Assembly (NCBI GenBank): GCA_011524575.1 | Contig: WTKB01000077.1 | Coordinates: forward strand, 1 to 5,534 | From: Aquimarina sp. | GTDB lineage: Bacteria; Bacteroidota; Bacteroidia; Flavobacteriales; Flavobacteriaceae | Reading direction: 5' to 3' | Length of the DNA stretch: 5,534 nt | Shown here: one piece after another, positions 1 through 5,534 of the stretch | Layout of the letters: each line of letters opens with the position of its first letter | Position numbering within the stretch: position 1 is the first letter of the stretch | Translations under genes and position numbers: made by a program | Notes under the pieces: generated by a model | The model's database searches: none | Told to the model about the DNA's origin: nothing | What the model saw: only the letters and a program-made list of their open reading frames with translations

Positions 1-2018
1 GTTTTACTTGCAGCAAACTTGAAGTTATGACGATCATTTAAAGCATATTTTGCCATAACAGAAGGTAATACATCAAAAAAGGAATTATCAAAAGATCCAT
101 TTTGAGTCTCTGTATTAAAATCACCTTTTTGAGAAACAGACTCCGCTCTTAACCCAACATTTACCATTAACTTACTATCAAAGAATTTATGACTATAAAG
201 GGCATATCCAGAATAGATATTTTGACTACCATTATAAGAATTCTGAATATCATTAGCTCTTCCTCCAGTAATAGCCATTGTAGCATCTGTTAGATAATCA
301 TCAACATTATGAATATCATTAAAAACTACTTCATTGAATGCAGGTCTAAAAGAATATAAATTAGAAATTAAATCAGAAGACTTTAATCTAGCAGCAACCC
401 CTAAAGTTACTTCACTTAAGTTGTCGTCATCAGCGTTTTTATTAAATCCATACTTAAATGCTGCCTTTGAAGAAAATTCTTCTTCTTTTAAATCCTGATA
501 AAATCTTGAATTATCTACACCACCATCAATAAAAAAGGTGTAGTTTTCTGTATCATTTTCATCAAAGATTAAAGTATTTTGTGTTCTATCTGGGATATCA
601 TTATATAATGTAGAGTAACCTACTGCCCAATCTAACTTTGCATTATCGTTAAATCTATTTTTACCTACTAATTGATTTACAAATAATTTTGTTTGATTAA
701 AAGAACCTCTTTTGGCAAACCCATAAGTTTCATTAGGTCTTGTATTTCCATTGGCTGGTGTACCCACAAATTGGTTATTACCATTACCTCCTGTAAAATC
801 ATCATTCCAACCTGTATATTCACTATAGTTTTGTGCAGAAGAATTCAAAAATAATGAAGAAAATAATACAGAATGATCTTTATTAATTTTGTAATTTAAG
901 TTAGCAAGTAAGTTAGAATTGGTGTTATAATCATAAGATTTTCTGTAATATTCTGTTCTGATAAAACCTGCAGCAGATATCCTACCAAAATCATTGGTTT
1001 CGATATAATTACTACTACTATTAAATCCTCCAGAAATGAATAAATCAAATTTCCCAATCTCTGATTTAAAACTATTACCTACACTAAAAGCAAAATTTGG
1101 AAGCACTTGATACCCCGACTTATCTTGACGGTTCCAACTTGTCGTATATGTACTTAATGTCAATGGACTTGCTGCTCTATTAATAGAATTTAAACCTGAT
1201 TTACCAGGACCTTCCATTAAATAAAAAGCATCTAAATCTAATACATTAGTATTTGTAGAAGCACCTACACTTAAATTTACTTTTAAGTCTCCTTTATGCT
1301 TTTTAGAAGTAATATCGATATTTGCACCACCAAAGTCGGCATAGTTTTCCGCTTGGAAGGTTTTACTAATACCCACATTTTGAACAATATCAGTAGAAAA
1401 AACTCCTAAATCAAAGTTCTTACGTGCAGGATTATTACTTGGGATTGGTAACCCATTAAGTGTAGTAATATTGTAACGATCCCCAAGACCTCTCACAAAA
1501 ACAGAACCTGAACCTCCTTCTTCTTTAGTAACCCCAACAGTTTTAGTTACTGCACTAGCCACATCACTAATTCCTTTTTTAGCAATTTCTTCTGAACCAA
1601 TAGCAGTTTTAATCTCTATAGACTTCTTTTGCTCTAAAAGTAATGCTTTCTCACTCTCCTTAACTGCTGATGTACCTTGAATCACTACAGTTTCTAGTGC
1701 AGCAGCACTTACTCCTAACTCTTCATTTAATGTAGTAGTCTCATCCTCTTCTATAACTACATTAGGAATCTCCTTAGTCTCATATCCTACAAAACTAAAA
1801 GTAATCGTATAAGTACCTGGTTCAATATTTTCTATAAGATAATTACCATCAAAATCTGTAGAACTACCCTTAGTAGTTCCTTTGATATACACATCTGCAA
1901 ATGGTAAGGGCTCACCTGCCATTTCCTTATCTTGAACAAGACCTTGTAAGTTACCTGTTTGAGCCATTGCTAAAACGGAAAACCAAAATAAATTAAAAAC
2001 TAGTAAATACTTTTTCAT
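1..2018 (-). CDS. TonB-dependent outer-membrane receptor, 3' end cut off by window edge
   Basis: This is the N-terminal 672 codons of a TonB-dependent receptor, an outer-membrane barrel that imports a ligand using energy from TonB/ExbBD. I translated the reverse strand from the ATG at 2018-2016 and found no stop to base 1. Residues 1-19 form a signal peptide (MKKYLLVF... with an AMA/QTG cleavage site). Residues about 22-101 are a carboxypeptidase-regulatory-like beta-sandwich (FDGNY at 56-60, SFVGYE at 75-80), the usual Bacteroidota N-terminal extension. A TonB-box-like ETVVIQGT sits at 109-116. The plug covers about 140-243, with VFVRGLGDRYN at 173-183 and NGLPIPS at 188-194. The remainder is barrel strands rich in Tyr, Asn, Ser and Phe, ending in NFKFAASK. 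Comparable receptors are often about 900-950 residues, so I infer that roughly 250 are missing. The plug and domain order make the family secure, but the substrate (siderophore, glycan, peptide or other) cannot be inferred. It is transcribed divergently from trhO. Confidence 0.95.
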   Translation of the reverse strand, partial: MKKYLLVFNLFWFSVLAMAQTGNLQGLVQDKEMAGEPLPFADVYIKGTTKGSSTDFDGNYLIENIEPGTYTITFSFVGYETKEIPNVVIEEDETTTLNEELGVSAAALETVVIQGTSAVKESEKALLLEQKKSIEIKTAIGSEEIAKKGISDVASAVTKTVGVTKEEGGSGSVFVRGLGDRYNITTLNGLPIPSNNPARKNFDLGVFSTDIVQNVGISKTFQAENYADFGGANIDITSKKHKGDLKVNLSVGASTNTNVLDLDAFYLMEGPGKSGLNSINRAASPLTLSTYTTSWNRQDKSGYQVLPNFAFSVGNSFKSEIGKFDLFISGGFNSSSNYIETNDFGRISAAGFIRTEYYRKSYDYNTNSNLLANLNYKINKDHSVLFSSLFLNSSAQNYSEYTGWNDDFTGGNGNNQFVGTPANGNTRPNETYGFAKRGSFNQTKLFVNQLVGKNRFNDNAKLDWAVGYSTLYNDIPDRTQNTLIFDENDTENYTFFIDGGVDNSRFYQDLKEEEFSSKAAFKYGFNKNADDDNLSEVTLGVAARLKSSDLISNLYSFRPAFNEVVFNDIHNVDDYLTDATMAITGGRANDIQNSYNGSQNIYSGYALYSHKFFDSKLMVNVGLRAESVSQKGDFNTETQNGSFDNSFFDVLPSVMAKYALNDRHNFKFAASK

Positions 2019-2046
2019 TATTTTTGTACTGATTATTAGTTGGATG

Positions 2047-2054
2047 CAAATGTA
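2047..2054 (-). promoter_or_regulatory. Candidate -7 box of the TonB-receptor promoter
   Basis: The reverse strand reads TACATTTG, an exact match to the Bacteroidota -7 consensus TAnnTTTG. It ends 28 bases before the receptor start codon, which would give a short leader. At the expected -33 distance there is only ATG rather than the usual TTG, so the upstream half is weak. Transcript 5'-end mapping would settle it. Confidence 0.4.
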
Positions 2055-2178
2055 TGTATCTCAATGTTAAATTCATGTTAAGAACTGTTACTGTTTGATA
2101 ACATACAACACAAATAGCAATAATTTTCGACAAAAAAACAATTATCACAGTTAAATAACAATTCTGTTTGAGATAGTA

Positions 2179-2319
2179 AGAGCTTGTTTAAACTTAATAT
2201 AAACAGTAATTCAAAAGTTTAAGGTTTTGGTTTACTTTTAAATGATGTACATATCCAGATATGTAAGTCACTTCTAAAGTGATCAAAGTTCTTAAAATAC
2301 TGTATTACAACAAGTAGTA
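2179..2319 (+). repeat. Dispersed intergenic repeat, copy A
   Basis: This stretch matches 5393-5534 in the same orientation at about 117 of 143 columns by hand alignment. Exact shared blocks include AGAGCTTGTTTAAA at the head, TTACTTTTAAATGATGT in the middle and AAGTTCTTAAAAT in the tail. The head-to-tail spacing is nearly equal (107 bases here, 108 in copy B). It contains two hairpins: ACATAT-ccag-ATATGT (2249-2264) and TCACTT-cta-AAGTGA (2268-2282). It codes for nothing recognisable and shows no terminal inverted repeats. It may be a miniature mobile element, a degenerate insertion-sequence end, or a family of structured intergenic repeats; I do not recognise the family. Confidence 0.85.
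2249..2282. other. Pair of adjacent stem-loops inside repeat copy A
   Basis: Two perfect six-base-pair stems stand three bases apart: ACATAT/ATATGT with a CCAG loop (2249-2264), and TCACTT/AAGTGA with a three-base loop (2268-2282). Copy B keeps versions of both. The first has an A-T pair changed to G-T and a longer loop (5463-5480). The second is shortened by a small deletion. Neither is followed by a T-run, so they do not look like terminators. Confidence 0.5.
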
Positions 2320-2406
2320 AGTTTAAATAAACTCTAAATTCAACAACAATATTTTACTGCGAGTTACATATTTTTCATATTTCTTTAAACTTTTAAAACG
2401 TATAGC

Positions 2407-3438
2407 ATGCAACTGTACAATAAACTCAGTGCCAAAGAACGTACCGCCCTTATAGAAAAAGCTGGTGAAGAACGTATTACTATTTCATTTTATCAATACC
2501 ATAACATTGGCAACCCTACTATTCTAAGAAACCATCTATTTATATTTTGGGATACCTTAGAAGTTTTAGGACGAATATACGTAGCTAAAGAAGGGATTAA
2601 TGCACAACTTTCTCTACCCGCTCCTCAATTTTCAAAATTCAAAGAGCATCTTGATAGTATTTCATTTTTAAAAGATGTACGTTTAAACGTAGCCATTGAA
2701 CAAGACAATCTTTCTTTTTTAAAACTTAAAGTAAAAGTGCGAAATAAAATCGTTGCAGATGGTTTAAACGATGCTACTTTTGATGTTACTCAAAAAGGAA
2801 AGCATGTAAATGCAAAAGAGTTTAACAAACTTATAGAGGACCCCAACACAGTTCTTGTAGATATGCGAAACCACTACGAGAGTGAAATTGGACATTTTAA
2901 AAATGCAATTACCCCTGATGTAGATACTTTTAGAGATTCTTTAGACATTATAGAAGAGAACCTAAAAGAACATAAAGAAGATAAAAATCTAGTAATGTAT
3001 TGTACTGGCGGGATTCGCTGTGAGAAAGCGAGTGCTTATTACAAGCATAAAGGATTTAAAAATGTATATCAGCTAGAAGGGGGTATTATATCTTACGCAC
3101 GCCAAGTAGAAGAAGAAAATTTAGAAAATAAATTTCGTGGTAAAAACTTTGTATTTGACCATCGTAGAGCAGAAAAAATATCAGAAGAAGTAATTTCACA
3201 TTGCCACCAATGTGGAGAGCCGTGTGATACACATGTAAACTGTGCTAATGAAGCCTGTCACCTATTATTTATACAATGCCCTAAATGCCAAGAGAAAATG
3301 AATAACTGTTGCTCATACGATTGTAAAGACGTAATTAGCTTACCAGTAGAAGTGCAAAAAGAAATGCGACGTGGCAAAGGAAATAGCAATAAAATCTTTA
3401 AAAAGGGACGTTCAAAAGATTTAAAATTCAAAAAATAA
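2407..3438 (+). CDS. trhO: TrhO: oxygen-dependent tRNA uridine-34 hydroxylase (rhodanese/YceA family)
   Basis: TrhO (formerly YceA/UPF0176) hydroxylates wobble uridine 34 of certain tRNAs to 5-hydroxyuridine using molecular oxygen, in the cytoplasm. At 343 residues it is close to the E. coli protein (about 350). Residues about 1-100 are the N-terminal domain, with the family motif AKEGINAQLS at 60-69. Residues about 130-235 are the rhodanese domain: VDMRNHYESEIGHF at 151-164 and the active-site loop CTGGIRCEKA, with C199 as the catalytic-type cysteine and C205 beside it. Residues about 265-306 form the cysteine-rich C-terminal domain (C266, C269, C273, C279, C284, C291, C294, C301, C302, C306), which looks metal-binding. 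The tail is lysine/arginine-rich, plausible for tRNA contact. The ATG at 2407 is chosen because an in-frame TAA lies at 2386-2388 and the protein starts at the family's usual point. There is no Shine-Dalgarno sequence, as is normal in Bacteroidota. It is monocistronic and convergent with the NifU-like gene. Confidence 0.93.
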   Translation: MQLYNKLSAKERTALIEKAGEERITISFYQYHNIGNPTILRNHLFIFWDTLEVLGRIYVAKEGINAQLSLPAPQFSKFKEHLDSISFLKDVRLNVAIEQDNLSFLKLKVKVRNKIVADGLNDATFDVTQKGKHVNAKEFNKLIEDPNTVLVDMRNHYESEIGHFKNAITPDVDTFRDSLDIIEENLKEHKEDKNLVMYCTGGIRCEKASAYYKHKGFKNVYQLEGGIISYARQVEEENLENKFRGKNFVFDHRRAEKISEEVISHCHQCGEPCDTHVNCANEACHLLFIQCPKCQEKMNNCCSYDCKDVISLPVEVQKEMRRGKGNSNKIFKKGRSKDLKFKK

Positions 3439-3445
3439 TCTTGAT

Positions 3446-3494
3446 AAAAAAACTCGAAATTCTAATATTACACTTAGATTTTCGAGTTTTTTTT
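3446..3494. terminator. Bidirectional intrinsic terminator between trhO and the NifU-like gene
   Basis: CTCGAAA (3453-3459) pairs with TTTCGAG (3480-3486). After one T-T mismatch, TCTAA (3461-3465) pairs with TTAGA (3474-3478) around an eight-base loop. Seven A residues precede the stem and eight T residues follow it, so the RNA of either strand ends in a U-tract. It begins eight bases after the trhO stop and lies 18 bases beyond the stop of the minus-strand NifU-like gene, so it can end both converging transcripts. Confidence 0.88.
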
Positions 3495-3512
3495 ATTGAA
3501 TATAGAGCTTAT

Positions 3513-3749
3513 TTAAGAGACGTCTATTACTTGCTCTATTTGTGGTGCGTACTTCTTAACAGTAGTTTCCACACCTGATTTTAAAGTCATTTGATTGACG
3601 TTACAAGAAACACAAGCTCCTTGTAACTCTACGGTAACAATATTATCTTTGATAGCTACTAGGCGAATATCCCCTCCATCACTTTTAAGAAATGGTCGGA
3701 TCTCTTCCAAAGCTTTTTCAACATTTTCGTGTAATTGATTTTCATCCAT
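3513..3749 (-). CDS. NifU-like (Nfu) Fe-S cluster scaffold/carrier protein
   Basis: This is a 78-residue protein consisting almost only of the NifU C-terminal (Nfu) domain, which binds an Fe-S cluster between subunits and passes it to target proteins in the cytoplasm. The visible marks are the helix-loop IRPFLKSDGGDI at 17-28, the strand VTVELQGAC at 38-46, and the ligand motif C46-V-S-C49 followed by MTLKSGVE at 54-61. It has no A-type or IscU-type extra domain, unlike NfuA or full-length NifU, and its length is normal for stand-alone Bacteroidota members. The ATG at 3749 places the first helix at the usual distance from the N-terminus, and no Shine-Dalgarno sequence is present. It starts 27 bases after the stop of the ApbC-type ATPase on the same strand, with no terminator between, so the two are probably co-transcribed and act together in cluster delivery. 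Confidence 0.93.
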   Translation of the reverse strand: MDENQLHENVEKALEEIRPFLKSDGGDIRLVAIKDNIVTVELQGACVSCNVNQMTLKSGVETTVKKYAPQIEQVIDVS

Positions 3750-3776
3750 GAGTCGATTATAAATAAAAGCTTGAAC

Positions 3777-4922
3777 TTATTTTTTATTAACTGCAGAACA
3801 ACCTGCCATAGTGGTTATTTTTATAGCCTGAGTTTCTGGTAAGTTTTCATTTCGAGCAACAACTTCCGCAACAACATTACGAGTAAGTGATTCAAAAGCC
3901 TTTTGCACAGGAGTTGCTTGTTGTAAAGCAGCTGGTCTTCCTAAATCTCCTGCTTCACGGATACTTTGTACAATTGGAATTTCACCAAGGAAAGGCACCG
4001 CTAGATCTTTTGATAAATTTCTTGCACCCTCACGACCAAAGATGTAATATTTATTATCTGGAAGCTCCTCTGGAGTAAAATATGCCATATTTTCGGCAAT
4101 ACCTAAAACAGGTACTTGAATACTATCTTGCATAAACATTGCCACTCCTTTACGGGCATCAGCTAAGGCGACCTGCTGTGGTGTACTTACTACAACTGCA
4201 CCAGTTATAGGTAAAGATTGCATTATAGAAAGATGAATATCTCCTGTACCTGGAGGAAGATCTAGTAATAAAAAATCTAATTCTCCCCAGTGTGCATCAA
4301 AAATCATTTGATTCAATGCTTTTGCTGCCATTGGTCCCCTCCAAATAACTGCTTGATCTGGAGCGGTAAAAAATCCTATAGAAAGAACTTTAACACCGTA
4401 ATTTTCAATAGGTTTCATCTTAGAACGCTCACCTACTTTAACAGAAAGAGGTTTTTCATTAGCAACATCAAACATTATAGGAATAGATGGACCATAAATA
4501 TCTGCATCTAAAACTCCTACTTTAAAACCCATTTGTGCTAAAGATACTGCTAAATTAGCAGTTACCGTAGATTTACCTACACCTCCTTTACCAGAAGCAA
4601 CAGCTATAATATTTTGAATACCAGGTATAGGCTTCCCTTTTATTGGTGGTGCCTTAGCGGATTCAACAGCTTGCTTCTCTACACGAGTATGAATATTTAT
4701 TTTTGTGACCTTCGGAAATTCTTTTTCCAACTGGGCTTTCACATCAGACTCTGCTCGCTTACGAATATGTAACGCAGGAGTTGTTAGCACTAAATCAATT
4801 TCTAGTTCTGTACCAAAAATATTTATATTTTGTAATGCACCTGATTCGGCAACACTTTTCCCTGCTCCTGGAAGACTTATATCCTCTAAGGCTTTTATAA
4901 CATCTTGTTTAGTGATTTTCAT
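3777..4922 (-). CDS. apbC: Mrp/ApbC-type P-loop ATPase, Fe-S cluster carrier
   Basis: This 381-residue protein belongs to the Mrp/NBP35 family of ATPases that bind Fe-S clusters and deliver them to apo-enzymes in the cytosol. Residues about 1-80 form a MIP18/DUF59-type domain. A linker rich in Pro and Lys (about 84-100) leads to the ATPase domain: deviant Walker A GKGGVGKST at 111-119 (K112 signature, K117 P-loop), switch I VLDADIYGPS at 137-146, and Walker B LLLDLPPGTGD at 218-228. The canonical CxxC that usually follows the ENM(S/A)YF motif is absent. Residues 277-297 read ENMAYFTPEELPDN followed by KYYIFGR, and the only cysteine in the chain is C375 in MAGCSAVNKK at the C-terminus. From memory this is common in Bacteroidota members, so cluster binding may be altered rather than lost. 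The ATG at 4922 is the family's usual start. It leads a probable operon with the NifU-like gene, with its own candidate promoter in the gap before it. Confidence 0.93.
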   Translation of the reverse strand: MKITKQDVIKALEDISLPGAGKSVAESGALQNINIFGTELEIDLVLTTPALHIRKRAESDVKAQLEKEFPKVTKINIHTRVEKQAVESAKAPPIKGKPIPGIQNIIAVASGKGGVGKSTVTANLAVSLAQMGFKVGVLDADIYGPSIPIMFDVANEKPLSVKVGERSKMKPIENYGVKVLSIGFFTAPDQAVIWRGPMAAKALNQMIFDAHWGELDFLLLDLPPGTGDIHLSIMQSLPITGAVVVSTPQQVALADARKGVAMFMQDSIQVPVLGIAENMAYFTPEELPDNKYYIFGREGARNLSKDLAVPFLGEIPIVQSIREAGDLGRPAALQQATPVQKAFESLTRNVVAEVVARNENLPETQAIKITTMAGCSAVNKK

Positions 4923-4942
4923 ACAACACAGATTTTGTCATA

Positions 4943-4950
4943 CAAATATA
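4943..4950 (-). promoter_or_regulatory. Candidate -7 box for the apbC-NifU-like operon
   Basis: The reverse strand reads TATATTTG, matching TAnnTTTG exactly, with TTA 18 bases upstream as a near-TTG -33 element. It ends 20 bases before the apbC start, inside the 40-base gap after the alkyltransferase-like gene. The -33 element would lie just inside the end of that gene. This suggests that the Fe-S pair has its own promoter, although read-through from upstream remains possible because no terminator hairpin is seen in the gap. Confidence 0.45.
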
Positions 4951-4962
4951 CCTTTATTTATT

Positions 4963-5322
4963 CTAAAGTAATACTGTATCAAGTTCCATATTCGGATCCC
5001 AAAAAAGCATATTGAATTGAACCACCTTATCATCAATAATAGCAACACCTTCATCTTCTAAAAGATGTTGCATGGCAAAAACACTTTCAAAATGGAACTT
5101 ACCTGTAAGTATTCCTTTCCGATTTACCACACGATGAGCAGGCACATCTAATAATTTGTGAGAAGCATTCATTGCCCAACCAACCATACGTGAACTTTTT
5201 GGTGCTCCTAAATATGTAGCAATAGCTCCATATGTAGTTACCCTACCTTTTGGAATCAGTCTTACCACATAATACACCTTATCAAAAAAATTTAAAGTTT
5301 TTAAACTATAGTTCATAAACAT
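4963..5322 (-). CDS. Alkyltransferase-like protein (MGMT family, acceptor Cys replaced by Ala)
   Basis: This 119-residue protein equals the DNA-binding domain of O6-methylguanine-DNA methyltransferase without the N-terminal domain. It has IPKGRVTTYGAIA at 23-35 (Y31 in the base-flipping position), the arginine-finger region SSRMVGWAMN at 43-52 (R45), and the active-site motif PAHRVVNRKG at 61-70. A true methyltransferase has PCHRV; here residue 62 is alanine, so it cannot accept an alkyl group. Proteins of this kind (such as Thermus TTHA1564, also Ala, and E. coli YbaZ, Trp) bind alkylated guanine in DNA and direct it to nucleotide excision repair; that role is inferred here by family. The start is ATG at 5322; an in-frame ATG two codons later (5316) is an equally possible start, and neither has a Shine-Dalgarno sequence. 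The stop is TAG at 4963-4965. It could be read on into apbC, 40 bases downstream. Confidence 0.9.
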   Translation of the reverse strand: MFMNYSLKTLNFFDKVYYVVRLIPKGRVTTYGAIATYLGAPKSSRMVGWAMNASHKLLDVPAHRVVNRKGILTGKFHFESVFAMQHLLEDEGVAIIDDKVVQFNMLFWDPNMELDTVLL

Positions 5323-5392
5323 TTTTTTTGAGAGCTTATACCAATTCTTAAAACTTTGAATTACAAAATAGTAAAAACGTAAACGAATTCTT
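5323..5392. other. Leader of the alkyltransferase-like gene
   Basis: Apart from the short repeat copy C, this stretch holds only an A-run (on the reverse strand) directly before the start codon and AT-rich sequence. I found no exact TAnnTTTG box for the alkyltransferase-like gene. The nearest, TATTTTG on the reverse strand around 5364-5370, has one spacer base too few. The promoter may therefore lie within the repeat sequence or be a variant. Confidence 0.4.
5331..5374 (+). repeat. Short, internally deleted repeat copy C
   Basis: AGAGCTTATA at 5331 resembles the head AGAGCTTGTT of copies A and B. It is joined directly to a tail, TTCTTAAAACTTTGAATTAC (5345-5364) followed by AAAATAGTAA, that resembles TTCTTAAAATACTGTATTAC in copy A. 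About 95 internal bases of the full element are missing. It lies eight bases upstream of the alkyltransferase-like start codon and 18 bases before copy B. The match is short and AT-rich, so chance similarity is not excluded. Confidence 0.5.
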
Positions 5393-5534
5393 AGAGCTTG
5401 TTTAAAGGGAATATAAACTGCAATTCAGAAGTTTAAGGTTTCGGGTTACTTTTAAATGATGTGCATACCTAGAGATATGTAAATCTTTTTAAAGTGATTC
5501 AAGTTCTTAAAATTTTGGATTATAGGAAGTAGTG
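5393..5534 (+). repeat. Dispersed intergenic repeat, copy B, running to the window edge
   Basis: This is the partner of 2179-2319 in the same orientation, about 3.2 kb away. It begins with the identical AGAGCTTGTTTAAA and ends at the window edge in AAGTAGTG, where copy A has AAGTAGTA, so its true end may lie outside. Differences from copy A are mostly substitutions, plus a two-base insertion in the first hairpin loop and a one-base deletion in the second hairpin. The first hairpin is kept as GCATA/TATGT (5463-5480) with one G-T pair. No transposase reading frame is visible within it. Confidence 0.85.

Larger units (their letters stand above)
2019..2406. other. Divergent intergenic region without a gene
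   Basis: These 388 bases separate the receptor start from the trhO start and contain no ORF that looks coding. The left part (2019-2178) holds the candidate receptor promoter and otherwise plain AT-rich sequence. The middle (2179-2319) is copy A of the dispersed repeat. A small palindrome, AGTTTA-AA-TAAACT, follows at 2320-2333. The last 70 bases before trhO are A/T-rich; I found no clear TAnnTTTG box and no Shine-Dalgarno sequence for trhO there. Confidence 0.7.

Noticed and set aside
1..2018. Receptor gene as a pseudogene because no stop is present
   Set aside because: The frame is open and family-like throughout; the missing end is only due to the window edge.
2179..2319. Repeat copy A as an intact insertion sequence or transposase fragment
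   Set aside because: No transposase-like reading frame, terminal inverted repeats or target-site duplication can be seen. A degenerate insertion-sequence end remains possible but is not supported.
2320..2333. Palindrome AGTTTAAATAAACT as an operator or terminator
   Set aside because: It is made almost only of A and T, has a two-base loop and no T-run, and such palindromes are expected by chance in this composition.
2337..2406. Promoter directly upstream of trhO
   Set aside because: Several TA/TTT combinations occur, but none matches TAnnTTTG with a TTG at the right spacing, so no box can be chosen honestly.
3887..4078. Plus-strand reading frame of 63 codons
   Set aside because: It lies wholly inside apbC on the opposite strand, and its translation resembles no protein family; it is a shadow frame.
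4290..4511. Plus-strand reading frame of 73 codons
   Set aside because: Antisense to the well-supported ATPase domain of apbC, with no recognisable motif.
4705..4971. Plus-strand reading frame of 88 codons
   Set aside because: Antisense to the 5' end of apbC and to its candidate promoter; its composition is that of an antisense frame, not of a gene.

Overview
The window is AT-rich DNA from a Bacteroidota bacterium, most likely a member of the Flavobacteriaceae. The evidence is a TonB-dependent receptor with an N-terminal carboxypeptidase-regulatory-like domain, the absence of Shine-Dalgarno sequences, TAnnTTTG-type -7 boxes upstream of two genes, and protein sequences of flavobacterial type. 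It encodes one truncated and four complete proteins. No rRNA, tRNA, CRISPR array or intact insertion sequence was found.

Layout: (i) 1-2018, minus strand: the first 672 codons of a TonB-dependent outer-membrane receptor, whose 3' end lies beyond the left edge. (ii) 2019-2406: a 388-base divergent intergenic region with a candidate receptor promoter and copy A of a ~141-base dispersed repeat. (iii) 2407-3438, plus strand: trhO, a tRNA uridine-34 hydroxylase of the rhodanese family. (iv) 3446-3494: a strong hairpin with an A-tract on one side and a T-tract on the other, serving both converging transcripts. (v) 4922-3513, minus strand: a two-gene iron-sulfur unit, an Mrp/ApbC-type P-loop ATPase followed 27 bases later by a single-domain NifU-type scaffold. 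A -7-like box lies in the short gap before it. (vi) 5322-4963, minus strand: an alkyltransferase-like protein whose acceptor cysteine is replaced by alanine. (vii) 5323-5534: no gene, but a short copy (C) of the repeat and then a second long copy (B) running to the right edge.

How the genes work together: ApbC and the NifU-like protein very probably cooperate in carrying and delivering Fe-S clusters. TrhO modifies tRNA wobble uridines and the alkyltransferase-like protein probably flags alkylated guanine for repair, so the complete genes are housekeeping or maintenance functions. The receptor is unrelated, and its substrate cannot be told from sequence.

The most unusual feature is the non-coding repeat. 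Copies A and B lie in the same orientation on either side of the trhO-to-alkyltransferase block, match at about 117 of 143 hand-aligned columns, and keep two small hairpins. Copy C looks like an internally deleted version. Two protein oddities also deserve a look: the ApbC homologue lacks the usual CxxC cluster ligand and has one cysteine, close to its C-terminus, and the alkyltransferase-like protein has PAHRV in place of PCHRV.
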